DNA from: Puccinia triticina
Lineage: Eukaryota > Basidiomycota > Pucciniomycetes > Pucciniales > Pucciniaceae
Assembly (NCBI RefSeq): GCF_026914185.1
Contig: NC_070562.1
Location: 3,844,001-3,908,000 of the forward strand
DNA length: 64,000 nt
Reading direction: 5' to 3'
Shown: piece after piece, positions 43,391 to 53,299 of the stretch
Position numbering within the stretch: position 1 is the stretch's first letter
Layout of the letters: each line of letters opens with the position of its first letter
The notes under the pieces: generated by a model
The model's input: only the letters and a program-made list of their open reading frames with translations
Databases searched by the model: none
Told to the model about the DNA's origin: nothing
Program-made: the position numbers and the translations under genes

Positions 43391-44740
43391 TTGGATAGGA
43401 CGGGGGAGCTAGGCAGGGATGGGGGTAGAAAGGAAAGGCTGACGGATCGGGGCGTCTTGATTCGTTTAGCCGATAACCCGGTCAACGCAGAAGAGGAAAT
43501 CCAGGTCATAGGAGAGGCGAGGGGGAAAGCGGACGTACAGAGTACTATGCTGGAAGTGATCGGGAGGGCGTTGGCGGCCGAAGCGGCAGGACAGTCCGGC
43601 AAAGCGACGATGCTGTTCAAAATTTGCGAAGGCCTAGGCAACACCATGGGCAACTCGCCAGCCCCAACGCCGCAACTCCGGAACCCAACGGCTCAGACAC
43701 CCACGACTCGACCACAATCAACGGCCACGCCTTCTCTCGCGTTGCCAACCACGGCCACTGTCACTCCAGCCACTTTCGACCAACAACGCATTTTCAAGGT
43801 CCCGAACCCGGCAGCGGCAGTCACCCCGAGAATCAGGGATTACGACGAGATGGTCGTCTCCACCGGGTCGGAAGCGGCAGTCCTTTTCGATGATGCGGCT
43901 GTCCCGAACAATGACGACATCGGTCTCCCCCAGTTCTTCGCGAACAACCTCTTGGCTTTCCGTGCCCCCCTACCCTTGACCATATTCAACGAGTGGTGGC
44001 AAGAGCAGGCATTCCTCCACCACGCCGAGAAGAGGAACAAATCGGACGATGCTAGTGGAGATCGGCTACGCTATACCGGCTTCCCTTACCCCAGCGAATA
44101 CCTCCAGACGTACCAACAGTGGTCAGTCAATCACCAGGGGTTTCTTCGTGCGGTCAGCAAGATCCCTTCCCATGCGAATTTGGCGAATTGGCTGGTGGCG
44201 CACAAACGGAATGCGGATGGGATAATTCGGCGGGAGGGCTTCATGACCGCACTCCGATACGACATTCACGTGAGGATGAACGCCTTGTGTCATCGGGTGC
44301 CGGTACCGGGGGGGCGGCTTTCTGTAGCAAACATCTCGATTTTCCGGACCGAGATAGTGCAAGAGGTCCACGCCAAAACAGTCAGGTTCGGCGAGACCGA
44401 GTTCACCGACAACCCATACGCCGCTGGAGGCTGCCGTGTGGGCTGGGACCCTACGACCGGACAACAGGCCCGGAAGAAAGACAAGCAGGTGAACAGAACT
44501 CCCCTTCACTTACAACAGCCAGGTAAGGCGCCCAACCCCGCCAATAAACCCGGACCAGAAACCCCGAGAGGCCCTAGCAACCAGAGGGGGAACGGCGGCA
44601 AGGAAGGCAGCTTCAAAGGAAGCAAGTGGGGGACGGGTTTCGACCGAGACGGGGGAGGCTTGGGTAGCAGCAGTGGGGGGAACAGCGGCGGCGGAGGAGG
44701 AGGAGCAGGAGGTGGCTATGGGAAAGGAAAGGGTTATTAG
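43391..44740 (+). CDS. D1 gag-like ORF1 with Gly-rich tail
   Basis: 449 codons without a stop. Shared with D3 and D2: an Ala-rich helix region (LEVIGRALAAEAAGQSGKA), APLPLTIFNEWWQEQAFLHH, TGFPYPSEYLQ, EGFMTALRYDIHVRMNALCH and DNPYAAGGCRVGWDP, then a long Gly/Ser-rich tail resembling RNA-binding RGG-type ends. It has no CCHC knuckle. Position upstream of the RT suggests a nucleocapsid-like role. The D3 version is split by introns, this one is not across the same positions. Confidence 0.7.
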   Translation: MDRTGELGRDGGRKERLTDRGVLIRLADNPVNAEEEIQVIGEARGKADVQSTMLEVIGRALAAEAAGQSGKATMLFKICEGLGNTMGNSPAPTPQLRNPTAQTPTTRPQSTATPSLALPTTATVTPATFDQQRIFKVPNPAAAVTPRIRDYDEMVVSTGSEAAVLFDDAAVPNNDDIGLPQFFANNLLAFRAPLPLTIFNEWWQEQAFLHHAEKRNKSDDASGDRLRYTGFPYPSEYLQTYQQWSVNHQGFLRAVSKIPSHANLANWLVAHKRNADGIIRREGFMTALRYDIHVRMNALCHRVPVPGGRLSVANISIFRTEIVQEVHAKTVRFGETEFTDNPYAAGGCRVGWDPTTGQQARKKDKQVNRTPLHLQQPGKAPNPANKPGPETPRGPSNQRGNGGKEGSFKGSKWGTGFDRDGGGLGSSSGGNSGGGGGGAGGGYGKGKGY

Positions 44741-44866
44741 TTAGCGTGTTTCCATTGATTAGATCACCTTATTTTAATTTTTGTATGATTGGCACCAGGC
44801 CTGGGGGGGGCAGGGCCGTTTCCGCTTGAATGGAAATCATCCCTTAAAGTGGAATAGATCCTGACT

Positions 44867-46666
44867 TTGGACCTTTTTATGATCCCCTCTGTGAGAAGTG
44901 CCGAGAGCGTAAGAAGAAGCAGCTATAATGAAAAGGCTGAGACACATGGACATTGTGCAAGCCCAAGGTGTAGGCAAAAGGAGACCGGAGACCGTCAGCC
45001 AAACGAGGCAGAATGGCCAACTAGAGTCTCCTGTGAGATGAATATCGCCGCCTGGGAGACCGCGCTACGTAAGGCAGGCCTCCTCTCAAGGTTCCAAGAC
45101 GTTCTAGACGGCTTCCGGGACGGCTTTGACCAGGGGATCCCGGAACACGAGCTATCACGGGACGTGCCCTTCTTCACACCACCGAACCACACTTCCGCGC
45201 TGATGGCGAAAGGCAAGATAGAAGCCTCCATCCAAAAGGAACTGGACGAAGGCAGGATGTTTGGTCCGTTCACGTACGACCAAGTCCAAAGACGGTTCGC
45301 CTTCTTCAGGACGAACCCGTTGGGAGCAGTGATTAACGGCGACGGCTCTCTCAGGCCGATCAACGACCTATCGTTCCCGCACGGGAAGACGGGGATTCCC
45401 TCCGTGAACTCCTTCGTTGACGCAGAAGATTTCAAGACATCGTGGGATGATTTCAACGCGGTTGCCGGTTTCCTCAAAGAGCAAAAGGAACCGGTCCTGC
45501 TAGCCCTCTTCGATTGGGAAAAGGCCTACCGCCAAATCCCAACCGCGCCAAGTCAATGGCCGTACCTCATGGTACGGGACTTTGACGACAAACTCCTGTT
45601 AGATACCCGGATTACCTTCGGAGGGGTAGCGGGCTGCGGATCTTTCGGCAGACCGGCAGACGCATGGAAAGAGCTCATGATCTCCGAATTCGACGTTCTA
45701 AACGTATTCCGGTGGGTCGACGATAACTTGTTTGTCAAACGACCGAGCTCAGCAACCCTGATGGCGGACATCGTGAAGAGATCCGAGGAACTGGGAGTAA
45801 AGACGAACAAAGAGAAGTACTCACCCTTCCTAGAAGAGCAGAAGTACGTCGGGTTCATATGGAACGGGACCAACAAGACTGTACGGCTCCCGGATGCAAA
45901 GCTGGCCAAAAGAATCAATCAGATCCGGGACTTTCTCGAGATAGGCGCTACTTTCACGTACAACGAAGTAGAAGTCATAGCGGGCAGGTTAAACCACGTA
46001 GCTTACATCTTACCGCAATTAAGATGCTACTTGTGCGGACTTTATCGGTGGCTCAAGGACTGGGTGCATAAAGAGACGGCACGGCCGCTACCCCCCGACG
46101 CTGAAGAAGACCTACATACGTGGCTTACAACACTGTCCAACTTCAGGCCGACGAGGCTGATCGCGAGACAAGAACCGACGGAGGTCGGATGGGTCGGCGA
46201 CGCGTCGACAGGCTTCGGGGTAGGCGTACTCATCGGGAAACGGTGGGCGCAATTCCGCCTGCGATCGATGGCGGAGTTGGACAGGAATATTGACGAAGAG
46301 AAGAAGGAGGAAGAGAGGATATCTAGGCTAGAAACCATAGCGGTACGGCTAGGGCTACTGATGCTAATCAAGCTCGGGGCACGAGGAGGTAAAACTTTCA
46401 TCGTATGGACCGATAACACTACGACAGAAAGTGTCGTCACCAAACGGAAATCCAAGGATCGGTTTGTCAATGCCGAATGGAAAAAGATCCAGGCGACGCT
46501 GATCGAGAACCAGATCAATCTCGTCGCAAAACGCGTCACCTCGGCGGAGAACCGGGCAGACGAGTTATCGAGAGGGATCAGGCGGAACCACCGTACACGC
46601 TATCAACTAAGAATCGAAGTCCCCCGAGATCTAGAGGAGCTAATGGAGCAAGTAACAGAGACCTAA
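44867..46666 (+). CDS. D1 reverse transcriptase/RNase H (DIRS-like), intact
   Basis: 599 codons, no stops. A conserved N-terminal domain (VSCEMNIAAWETALRKAGLL) precedes an RT with GAVINGDGSLRPINDLSFPH, motif A in LFDWEKAYRQIPTAP, GVAGCGSFGRPADAWK, and catalytic WVDDNLFVK near 45715. The thumb-like segment is followed by RNase H: WVGDASTGFGVG, SRLETIAVRLG, WTDNTTTE and the end NRADELSRGI. These features fit tyrosine-recombinase (DIRS/Ngaro-type) retroelements. No endonuclease, integrase or tyrosine recombinase frame is visible within several kilobases. All catalytic residues that I can identify are present. Confidence 0.85.
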   Translation: MDLFMIPSVRSAESVRRSSYNEKAETHGHCASPRCRQKETGDRQPNEAEWPTRVSCEMNIAAWETALRKAGLLSRFQDVLDGFRDGFDQGIPEHELSRDVPFFTPPNHTSALMAKGKIEASIQKELDEGRMFGPFTYDQVQRRFAFFRTNPLGAVINGDGSLRPINDLSFPHGKTGIPSVNSFVDAEDFKTSWDDFNAVAGFLKEQKEPVLLALFDWEKAYRQIPTAPSQWPYLMVRDFDDKLLLDTRITFGGVAGCGSFGRPADAWKELMISEFDVLNVFRWVDDNLFVKRPSSATLMADIVKRSEELGVKTNKEKYSPFLEEQKYVGFIWNGTNKTVRLPDAKLAKRINQIRDFLEIGATFTYNEVEVIAGRLNHVAYILPQLRCYLCGLYRWLKDWVHKETARPLPPDAEEDLHTWLTTLSNFRPTRLIARQEPTEVGWVGDASTGFGVGVLIGKRWAQFRLRSMAELDRNIDEEKKEEERISRLETIAVRLGLLMLIKLGARGGKTFIVWTDNTTTESVVTKRKSKDRFVNAEWKKIQATLIENQINLVAKRVTSAENRADELSRGIRRNHRTRYQLRIEVPRDLEELMEQVTET

Positions 46667-46734
46667 GGCCGCGTGGACAGCACGGTAGAAGCAAGAGGGG
46701 CGGTACCATTGCAATAAATCTACTTATTTGCACG

Positions 46735-47145
46735 TAGAGGGAAAGGGAAGGCACCAAGCCTTCACTAGGACCAGGTTTCCTGGAGTGTTGGGTCTGAGCA
46801 GGCTCCAGGCCACCTGGAGTAGCGGGTCGGGCTCAGACCCCCACATCTTAGTGCTCACTCTGGAGGAGAGGGTACACTCCGCAAGGAGCAGTAGTCACTC
46901 CCCCAGCTCATCTGTCCGTCGCGTCGCGCCCTCCAGCATGGAGAGGAGAAACGCGGTGAAACCGCCGGAGAGATGGGAAGAGAACCTTTCCCACACTCAG
47001 GCGGCTTGGGGAGTTGAAGGAACAACTCCCGGGTCACCTAGGCAACCCTCAGCAACAGAGGGATGCAAAGAGAATCCCACACAGGCTGAGTACCATCCGG
47101 TACTCAACCCAACCCTACGCGGAACGGTAGCTGCAGGATTGGATG
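46735..47145 (+). repeat. Conserved 3' region of D elements (copy in D1)
   Basis: Aligns well with 53300-53695 after the D2 RNase H: shared CACTAGGACCAGG, GAGCAGGCTCCAGGCCACC, CTCCCCCAGCTCATCTGTC and CCCACACTCAGGCGGC. Similarity ends near GTAGGATTGGA. Probably the 3' UTR and terminus of the element. 47146-47586 holds no feature that I recognise other than the upstream flank of the next gene. Confidence 0.75.
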
Positions 47146-47586
47146 TTGATCCAAAGCTTGCACTAGGTTTGTGCAATCTTTGGAGTAGGGAAAGCGTTGG
47201 GAGTCGTCTTTTGACCATTCATCAGGGGGTTTTATCTGAATCCGGGTTGATTGTTTCAGCTTCGCCAGGCTCTTTGGTACCGACACTGTATGAAACTTGT
47301 CTGCATGTAAGGGAGAAACTCCTGTGGCTGCTTCTTTCGCGAGTCGAGGGGTGTTATTTGAGACTGAGAGCAGCCCCCGACCGGCTCACAAACCCCCGGG
47401 GGTGGATCTACCTTCGAAGTCCAGCCATCGTCCGCCTCCTACATCTTCCAGCCATCACCTAGAAAATCGTCGATCCCCACAACGCCACCGAGGATTATCG
47501 CTACACAATTCATCAGTGAGTTCCCTCATTGGACATTGTTCTGAATGGTGACTCATGAATCCTGTCAACAACAATATGTAGTGCCT

Positions 47587-48098
47587 ATGCCATGGGAAAC
47601 CTTCATACCGCTCGGTAAGTACTAATTGATCGAATTTGTGGACGGAATGCTCTCGTGGAATCAAAACTGAGCCTTTCTTGCCTCGGATCAGGTCTTTTGA
47701 CTGTGATGTTTGGAGCTTCCGGAACCCTTCTGAACGCCGCTCGCAGATTTCAAAATGATGGAAAGGTTAATTGGTTATCCATGGCACAGCACTATCCATA
47801 AAACCAATCTAATCGGACCAACACGTACCACATTCAAATCCCTTTTTCCAGCCTCCGGATTACTGTCTCGACAAGTGGGATGAAATGATGCAAGAGAGAA
47901 ACCAGCGGTTGACAGGCAGCCTTCGTGGCCAATGTGTAAGCGCTACAGCTTAATACAGCTCTGCTTATATGGGAGCAAGCTCTTGAAATCTACTCGGGAT
48001 ACTTACCACCCTTCTCATCACTTTTGCTTCAGGCGGAGGAAAAAGCTCCCCTCACATTTCAAACGAGTTCCGCCTGGCCAGTGGAAAAGGTCGCATGA
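47587..48098 (+). CDS. NDUFA1: NDUFA1-like accessory subunit of mitochondrial complex I (4 exons)
   Basis: Exons 47587-47614, 47692-47765, 47852-47935 and 48033-48098 give 83 residues. Introns of 77, 86 and 97 nt have GTAAGT/GTTAAT/GTAAGC donors and CAG acceptors. Phases agree. The protein starts MPWETFIPLG, has one membrane helix (LLTVMFGASGTLLNAARRF), then the family signature LDKWDEMMQERNQRLTG with SLRGQ, and ends with a SSAWPVEK tail, as fungal NDUFA1 homologues do. It would sit in the inner mitochondrial membrane as a supernumerary complex I subunit. Start chosen because the upstream frame meets stops. It is the only confidently identified cellular gene in the window, only about 440 bp downstream of D1. 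Confidence 0.82.
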
Positions 48099-48239
48099 TC
48101 AATCGACCAGCCGATATTACTGCTCAGGTTTGGCATCGGCATCGTCATCGTCATCGTCCGGTCATGGCAACAGACCAAACTGCAATGTACCTCATGGGGA
48201 CCGCAATCTGACATCCGGCCTTAGTCCCCTAGACCAAAT

Positions 48240-49025
48240 TTTGAACTGAGTTTTGGGAGTCAGAGGTCGAATTCCCTCAACTCTTTTGCCATTGGGAGTC
48301 AGAAATTGAATTTTTCCAAAAATCACAAAAATCAAGAAAAATTTATAGGTTCCACCTGGGGCGCCCCAAGCCCACATAAATTTTACAGCTGAAAGATTGC
48401 TCTTTGAGGAGCACGTGGTTACCTTCATGGAATCAGCTCACCCCAGGGAGGGGGTGTGCAACTGCGGGTCTAATTTGGTGGATTTCCTACACAGGCAAAC
48501 TACCAAAACCTTGTAACAGGTGTCCCAAAGTGTAAAAAAATTTCACAGGTTCACCCTGCCAAGTGGATTGTATTGGTGACAGCCCCCCGCAATAAGGTCA
48601 ACCGGGGAGTTCCAATGTGAGATTGGTTTTCCAGACCAATATTATATTGGCAGGGCCTCCCAATACCTTATCTCTTTATTGTAATGTATTGATGGGCCCC
48701 GTGAATATAAGATTGGTCTGTGAGACTGATATTATGTTGGTTGCCCCCGGTCAACCTCAGTGTGGGGGTTTGAAACTGATGTGAACCCTTTTGCAGTGTC
48801 AAGTATATTACTCTGTCCCCAAATGGTTAGCTGCTAGGCATTAACCCACCAACATTTTCAGTTGGAGGGGGCTTTTGGTCATATCTTCTACTACTTTTTG
48901 AAGTGTCAATCTAGCACTGCTTACCACATCATTGCTTACATATCCAATCATCATTGGATGCAACACTACACACAATCATAAGAATATACATAAATATGTA
49001 CTGTATTCAACAGCAACATAGCAAT
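48240..49025. other. Non-coding stretch with a weak foldback
   Basis: 48596-48768 is an imperfect inverted repeat (AAGGTCAACCGGGG...CCCCGGTCAACCTCA, with AGATTGGT/ACCAAT arms), possibly a small MITE. The rest shows no gene. Confidence 0.35.
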
Positions 49026-49096
49026 GTGTACTTAGCTCAATGGTTAGAGAATCAATCATAAATTTTGAGTATTTGATTTTGATTCTCACAGTACAT
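49026..49096 (+). ncRNA. Diverged tRNA-like sequence, relative of the one at 26555
   Basis: Acceptor arms GTGTACT and AGTACAT pair over seven positions. TTAGCTCAATGGTTAGAG fits an A box, while the B box (GATTTTGATTCTC) is degraded. Shared with 26555-26627: ACTTAGCT, GAGnATCAnTCAT and TTTGAG in register. So a tRNA-derived SINE-like family has at least two members here. Confidence 0.5.
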
Positions 49097-49162
49097 AAGG
49101 TTGTGGATTCAACACCCAATTCACTTGGACCTTTCTTTTCACTTGTTAAATGATACTAACAA

Positions 49163-49493
49163 TGGTGGGTCAGCTATGCTGGGAAATGTTTTCTCCACAA
49201 CTGTTAATAGTGCCTCCGTAAATTTTGATAGTGCATCTGCAGCTGTTAATATGGCCAGACTTTTTACAGTTCTGGAGGAACTATTGACAGTTGCAGGGGC
49301 TCAATAGCAGTTTTGGAGGCACTATCAACAGTTGCACAGGCACTAATAACAGTTGAGGAGGCACAACAGTTGCGCAGGGGCACTAATAACAGCTGCAGAG
49401 GCACTATCAAAAGCTGTTGAGGCACTATCAAAAGTTGCAGAGGCACTATTATCATTTGCAGAGGAAATATTCCCTAGCCTAGCTGACCCACCA
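49163..49493. mobile_element. MITE-like foldback element with internal tandem repeats
   Basis: Terminal inverted repeats TGGTGGGTCAGCTATGCTGG and the complement of CTAGCCTAGCTGACCCACCA. Inward, repeats of GATAGTGCCTCTGCAAC run in opposite orientation in the two halves, so most of the 330 bp can fold. The frames on each strand are by-products of the repeat. Confidence 0.65.
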
Positions 49494-49699
49494 AGTAGCA
49501 GATATGCCCAAAAGCCCCCTGCCGCCTCAAAATCACTTTCTGTTGGTGGTTTACTGCCTATCAGCTAGCCATTTAAGGCCAGAGTAAGATAATTGACCCT
49601 GTGAAATCTTGGTACACTTTGGGGCACCAGGGCGGAGCCTGAGGTGTTGATAGTTTTCCTTGGTACCAGTGGCACCAGAAGAGGAACAAACCGTCAGGG

Positions 49700-50225
49700 T
49701 AGAGATGGCCCCATGGGACCCGGGTACCCTTGCAGGACCAGGGTACCGGGTCGTTTTTTCTGAAAAACAGACACCTGGTACCGCACCTGGTACCGCCTGA
49801 CAGGGTACCGGCGGTACCTTATGGGGGTACCAGGGGTACCTCCCAGCTTTTTCTAGGGTGGGGGAAGAGAAGGCAGCGGGGGGCGTACTCGACAAGTCCC
49901 ACAGGTGCCCGAGGACGGCGTTGCGGGCGACTTTGTGTGTTCCGGCGAGGCCGGGGGTCTTGAATGCCAGGCTGGAGAGCCCGGCGGCTTTCAGCGAGGG
50001 GTGGGGCAGGGGCGAGGGGGCGTTGGTGCGGGCGAGGAGGCCGGCGATCGGCGAGGGTGTGGCTGATTGGCTCGCGGCTGTTGGCGGGCACGGCGAGGGT
50101 GACGGAGGCGGGGACGGCGAGGGTGACGGAGGCGCAGTCGCCGAGGATGAGGCTCAGCGGGGCGGGGAAGACGAGCGAGCGCGGGAGGCGGGTACCCGGG
50201 TACGCACCCGTTTTTTCACCAAAAG
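49700..50225. repeat. GGTACC-rich GC repeat
   Basis: The left end has many GGTACC/GGGTACCC motifs with a T6 run and a CTGAAAAACAGAC hairpin. The right end has GCGGGTACCCGGGT and a T6 run. The middle is a GC-rich stretch with GGCGAGG repeats. The termini resemble those near 6018-6065 and 7085-7155. No gene. Confidence 0.5.
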
Positions 50226-50226
50226 T

Positions 50227-50490
50227 TGTTGTTGTTGTTGCTAGAGTTATCTGACATCAAAGTCTTGTCCCACTAAGGTTAGTTAGAAGAAATCAATGCA
50301 CCCGTTTACATCCTTTTAACCCGTGAAGAAGAGACTAAACATTATCTCTTTACGTGTCCTTCACCCGAACCCCACAAAACCAAAAAAACAAATCACATTA
50401 TCCTGCGCAATTGCAGGTGTGTTGCTAAGAGTTTTTGTTGTTGTTGTCGCTAGAGTTATCTGAAATCAAAGTCTTGTTCCACTAAGGTGT
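50227..50490 (+). repeat. Second spliced-type LTR leader, with a partial duplicate
   Basis: 50296-50420 matches the intron-free C1 leader (CGTGAAGAAGAGACTAA, CCTTCACCCGAAC, CCTGCGCAATTGCAGGTGTG). A related U5-like segment (GCTAGAGTTATCTGA...CCACTAAGG) occurs at 50240-50275 and 50452-50487. The first copy is followed by GGTTAG, the second by GGTGTCC, the same pair of endings as at 3496 and 3750. Confidence 0.55.
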
Positions 50491-50502
50491 CCATTGCAAT
50501 CC

Positions 50503-51209
50503 TGCCACAATTCCCTGAGCCAATTATACCCAAAATTTACACTCTCCACCTGCAATAACCAGGTAAGGCAATCACCTCCGCCACCAAATCCGGACCAGAA
50601 ACCCCAAGAGTCCCTAGCAACCAGAAGGAGAACGGCGGCAAGGACAGTGGTTTCAAAGGGAGCAAATGGGGGACAAGTTACGACCACAAAGTGGCAGGCT
50701 CAGGAAGCGGCGGTGGAGGAGGAGGAGGAACCGGGGATTGTTACGGGAAGGGGACAGGTTATTAGTTAGTGTTTTTCCTTTTGATGAAAACCAAGCTCCA
50801 TGTTCATTTGTACACTCGGCACCAGGGCCGTAGCAGTAGTCTACTTATCAGTTGTGTTTTAAATTGTATACGTTAATAGGAATTTGAAACATAACCTGAC
50901 ATCTTGGTATCATTTTTGTTATCCTCTGTGAGAAGTGGAGAGAGCTGTGAGAGGAATAACTACAGGGCAATAGGTAACCCAAGGGAGCAAGGTACACACC
51001 CAAGGTACCGGCAGAAGGAGACAGATACCCGTCAGTCTAGTGAGGCAAAATGGCCAACAAGAGTCTCCTGCAAGATGAATATCAACGCCTGGGAGACTGC
51101 ACTACAACACACAGACCTCCTCCCAAAATTCCAAGACGTGTTGGATGTTTTCCAAGATGGTTTTGATCAAGGAATTCCAAAACACAAGCTGTCAAGGGAC
51201 CTACCCTAG
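50503..51209 (+). pseudogene. D2: gag tail and N terminus of RT
   Basis: 50570-50766 corresponds to the Gly-rich end of D1 ORF1 (CCAGGTAAGGC, then the RGNGGKEG-like part and GTGY stop). 50904-51209 corresponds to the start of the RT frame (WPTRVSCKMNINAWETALQ ... DGFDQGIPKHKLSRDLP). The RT core is missing, replaced by unrelated DNA up to 52.8 kb. Confidence 0.8.
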
Positions 51210-51278
51210 GGCCTGTACCATACAAAATGTGTTTTTCTGGTTCCGGTGTGATGAACAAAGGTGGTCACTGCATAGAAA

Positions 51279-51889
51279 TGTCAGGACCCCGCCGCTCCAA
51301 GATGATTCCCAGGTAAAGTCGGGTGATCTGGAGAAACTCCACTCCACAGCTCCGCTGCGTTGTAGGGCTCTGAGTTGGATAAATAAAGTAAAGCACGTAA
51401 AATAATAAAGCTCCGCAAAAGTAAACAGTAAAATAAAGCTCCGCCGCATAAATAATATAAATCCGCAAAAACCGCAAGAAAGCAGCCGTAAAGCAAACAC
51501 AAAACTCTGCAAAGCACAACCGTAACACATAAAGCAAGTCCGCAATGTAAAACTCCGCTCTGCAACGTATGCAAAGCAAAAGAATCACACCAATCCGCAA
51601 AGTAAAGTAAAACCGTAAAAAAGAGAGTCTGTGGGGAGTATGATACAGAATCCTCCCTCCACCACTGTGGTTTTATAGAGAAAAGGAAGAGAACTAAAAG
51701 ATATCCTCCGCACGCCTCCCACACACGCCATCCGCTAACTCTGTGCACACTTGTCATCCGCCAAGTGCTTTACACACACGCATGTCATCCGCCAACTCCT
51801 GTTGTCTCCGCCGCTTGCCTTCGACCACCGTCAAACTCCTCTCTCTAGCTTCCACGTCCCTGTCTAGCCTATGATGTCAGGATCCCACA
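51279..51889 (-). repeat. LTR-like insertion in D2
   Basis: On the minus strand it starts TGTGGGATCCTGACA and ends GGGGTCCTGACA, with CTATAAAACC near 51670 as a TATA box. There is no matching target duplication or second copy, so the limits are tentative. 51890-52150 continues with a (GGAGC)n microsatellite (52015-52045) and no gene. Confidence 0.35.
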
Positions 51890-52356
51890 CGTTGCCCTTC
51901 TGGCTGCCACGGCTTCCCCCAATCACCACCTCCGCTATCCAGTCCGCGCTGGCCTGCTTAGTCTGAGTCCAGTTCCGCCGTCAAGCGCCGCGCGCCACCG
52001 CCTTCAGTTGTGCGCTCCGCTCCGCTCCGCTCCGCTCCGTTCCGCACCGTTTCCGCACCGCCTGTGCGCCGCACTGATGCCTCCGTGAACAATTTGACAC
52101 GAGTTCCAGAATTGATCACCACACCGGGAAAATAGTTTTTTCTTTTGCGCTTTTCTGTTATTTTGAAAAACACATATCTGAAAAAACAGAATGTGATAAA
52201 TGTGTACCACAAACATCCCACCAAGGTTCCAGGACCACCATTGCATCCACATCATCAATATGCAGCACACCCAACACAACCAACAAATCCACCACCCTAT
52301 ATCACCATGGACAACAACCTGTTCGCAACACTTGCTGCCGCCGCCACATCTCACTC

Positions 52357-52654
52357 ATGGAGATGAAAAACATCTTGATTTCAGTCGCTGCCGCCGGGAT
52401 CGCTTGCAAATACCTCGGAATCATTTGGAATACATATGAAGCATATTATGGCGACGGCGGACAAGCCAGGTACACTCGCTTCCTACTCGATGAAGTCAGA
52501 CCAGAGCTTTTCCGTGAAATAAATTGAATGGAACGAGCCACTTTCAACAATCTTGTTGAAGAGTTGTTGATTAATGGGCTTGATCAACCATATAACCTCA
52601 AACATACCAATCAGATTTGTTACTCCCTTGTTTATAAGAGCTGTATAAGATTGT
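52357..52654 (+). pseudogene. PIF/Harbinger-type transposase, N-terminal fragment
   Basis: A frame MEMKNILISVAAAGIACK ... TRFLLDEVRPELFREIN, TGA (52525-52527), then MERATFNNLVEELLINGLDQ reads through as one product if the stop was CGA. The segment FREINRM.RATFxxLVxxL is typical for the region just before the DDE domain of Harbinger nucleases. The catalytic part is absent. Confidence 0.5.
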
Positions 52655-52797
52655 GACCAATAAAAAGACCATGTGATCAGATTGAGCAATACATCATGGC
52701 GAAGCAGAAGACAACCATATCAATAAGAGCAGCTGATGAGAGCAATAGAGTGTAGAGTGCAACCAAGAAAGAAGACCATATGATTGTAAGACCAAGA

Positions 52798-53237
52798 TAG
52801 GTGTGATCATTGGTAAAAGATGGGCACGATTCTGCCTAAAATCTATGGCAGAGCTAGATAAGAACATTGATGAGGGAAGAATATCAAGACTAGAAACCAT
52901 TGCGGTGCAACTAGGGCTACTGATGCTAATCAAAATCTGGGCAAGGGGGGGGAAGACATCCATTGTCTGGACAAACAAAACTATAACAGAGAGAGTTGTC
53001 ACCAAGCAGAATTCAAAAGATTGGTTTTTCAACGCCAAATGGAAAAAGATCCAAGCAATGCTGATTGAGAATCAGATCAATCTCATTTCAAAGCGTGTCA
53101 CTTTGGCCAAGAATTAGGCCAATGAGCTATCCAGGGGAATTAGGCAGAACCATTGGGCCTGCTATCAATTACGGGTTGAGGTCCCTAACAATATGGGAGA
53201 GCTAATAGAGCAGGGAACTGAAGTAGAGAATTACTGA
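52798..53237 (+). pseudogene. D2: RNase H part
   Basis: Homologous to the end of the D1 RT/RNase H: GKRWARFCLKSMAELDKNID, SRLETIAVQLGLLMLIK, KKIQAMLIENQINLISKRVT, then a TAG at 53116 where D1 continues NRADELSRG. AT-biased substitutions throughout. Confidence 0.85.
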
Positions 53238-53299
53238 AGCAATATGTTTGGGGCAAATGGGGATAGTTTGTAATGAATCCAGGTTTCATTACAATATGG

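Noticed and set aside
46728..47462. Possible tyrosine recombinase frame after the D1 RT
   Set aside because: The translation is Ser/Pro-rich and lacks the Arg...His-x-x-Arg...Tyr pattern. DNA-level similarity to D2 continues without keeping the frame, so it is a 3' UTR.
49858..50254. Gly/Arg-rich open frame
   Set aside because: Both strands are open across a GC-rich GGCGAGG repeat. No domain or start context.
51201..51757. Membrane-protein-like frames on the minus strand
   Set aside because: They lie in an LTR-like AT/CCGC-rich insertion and are probably chance frames.
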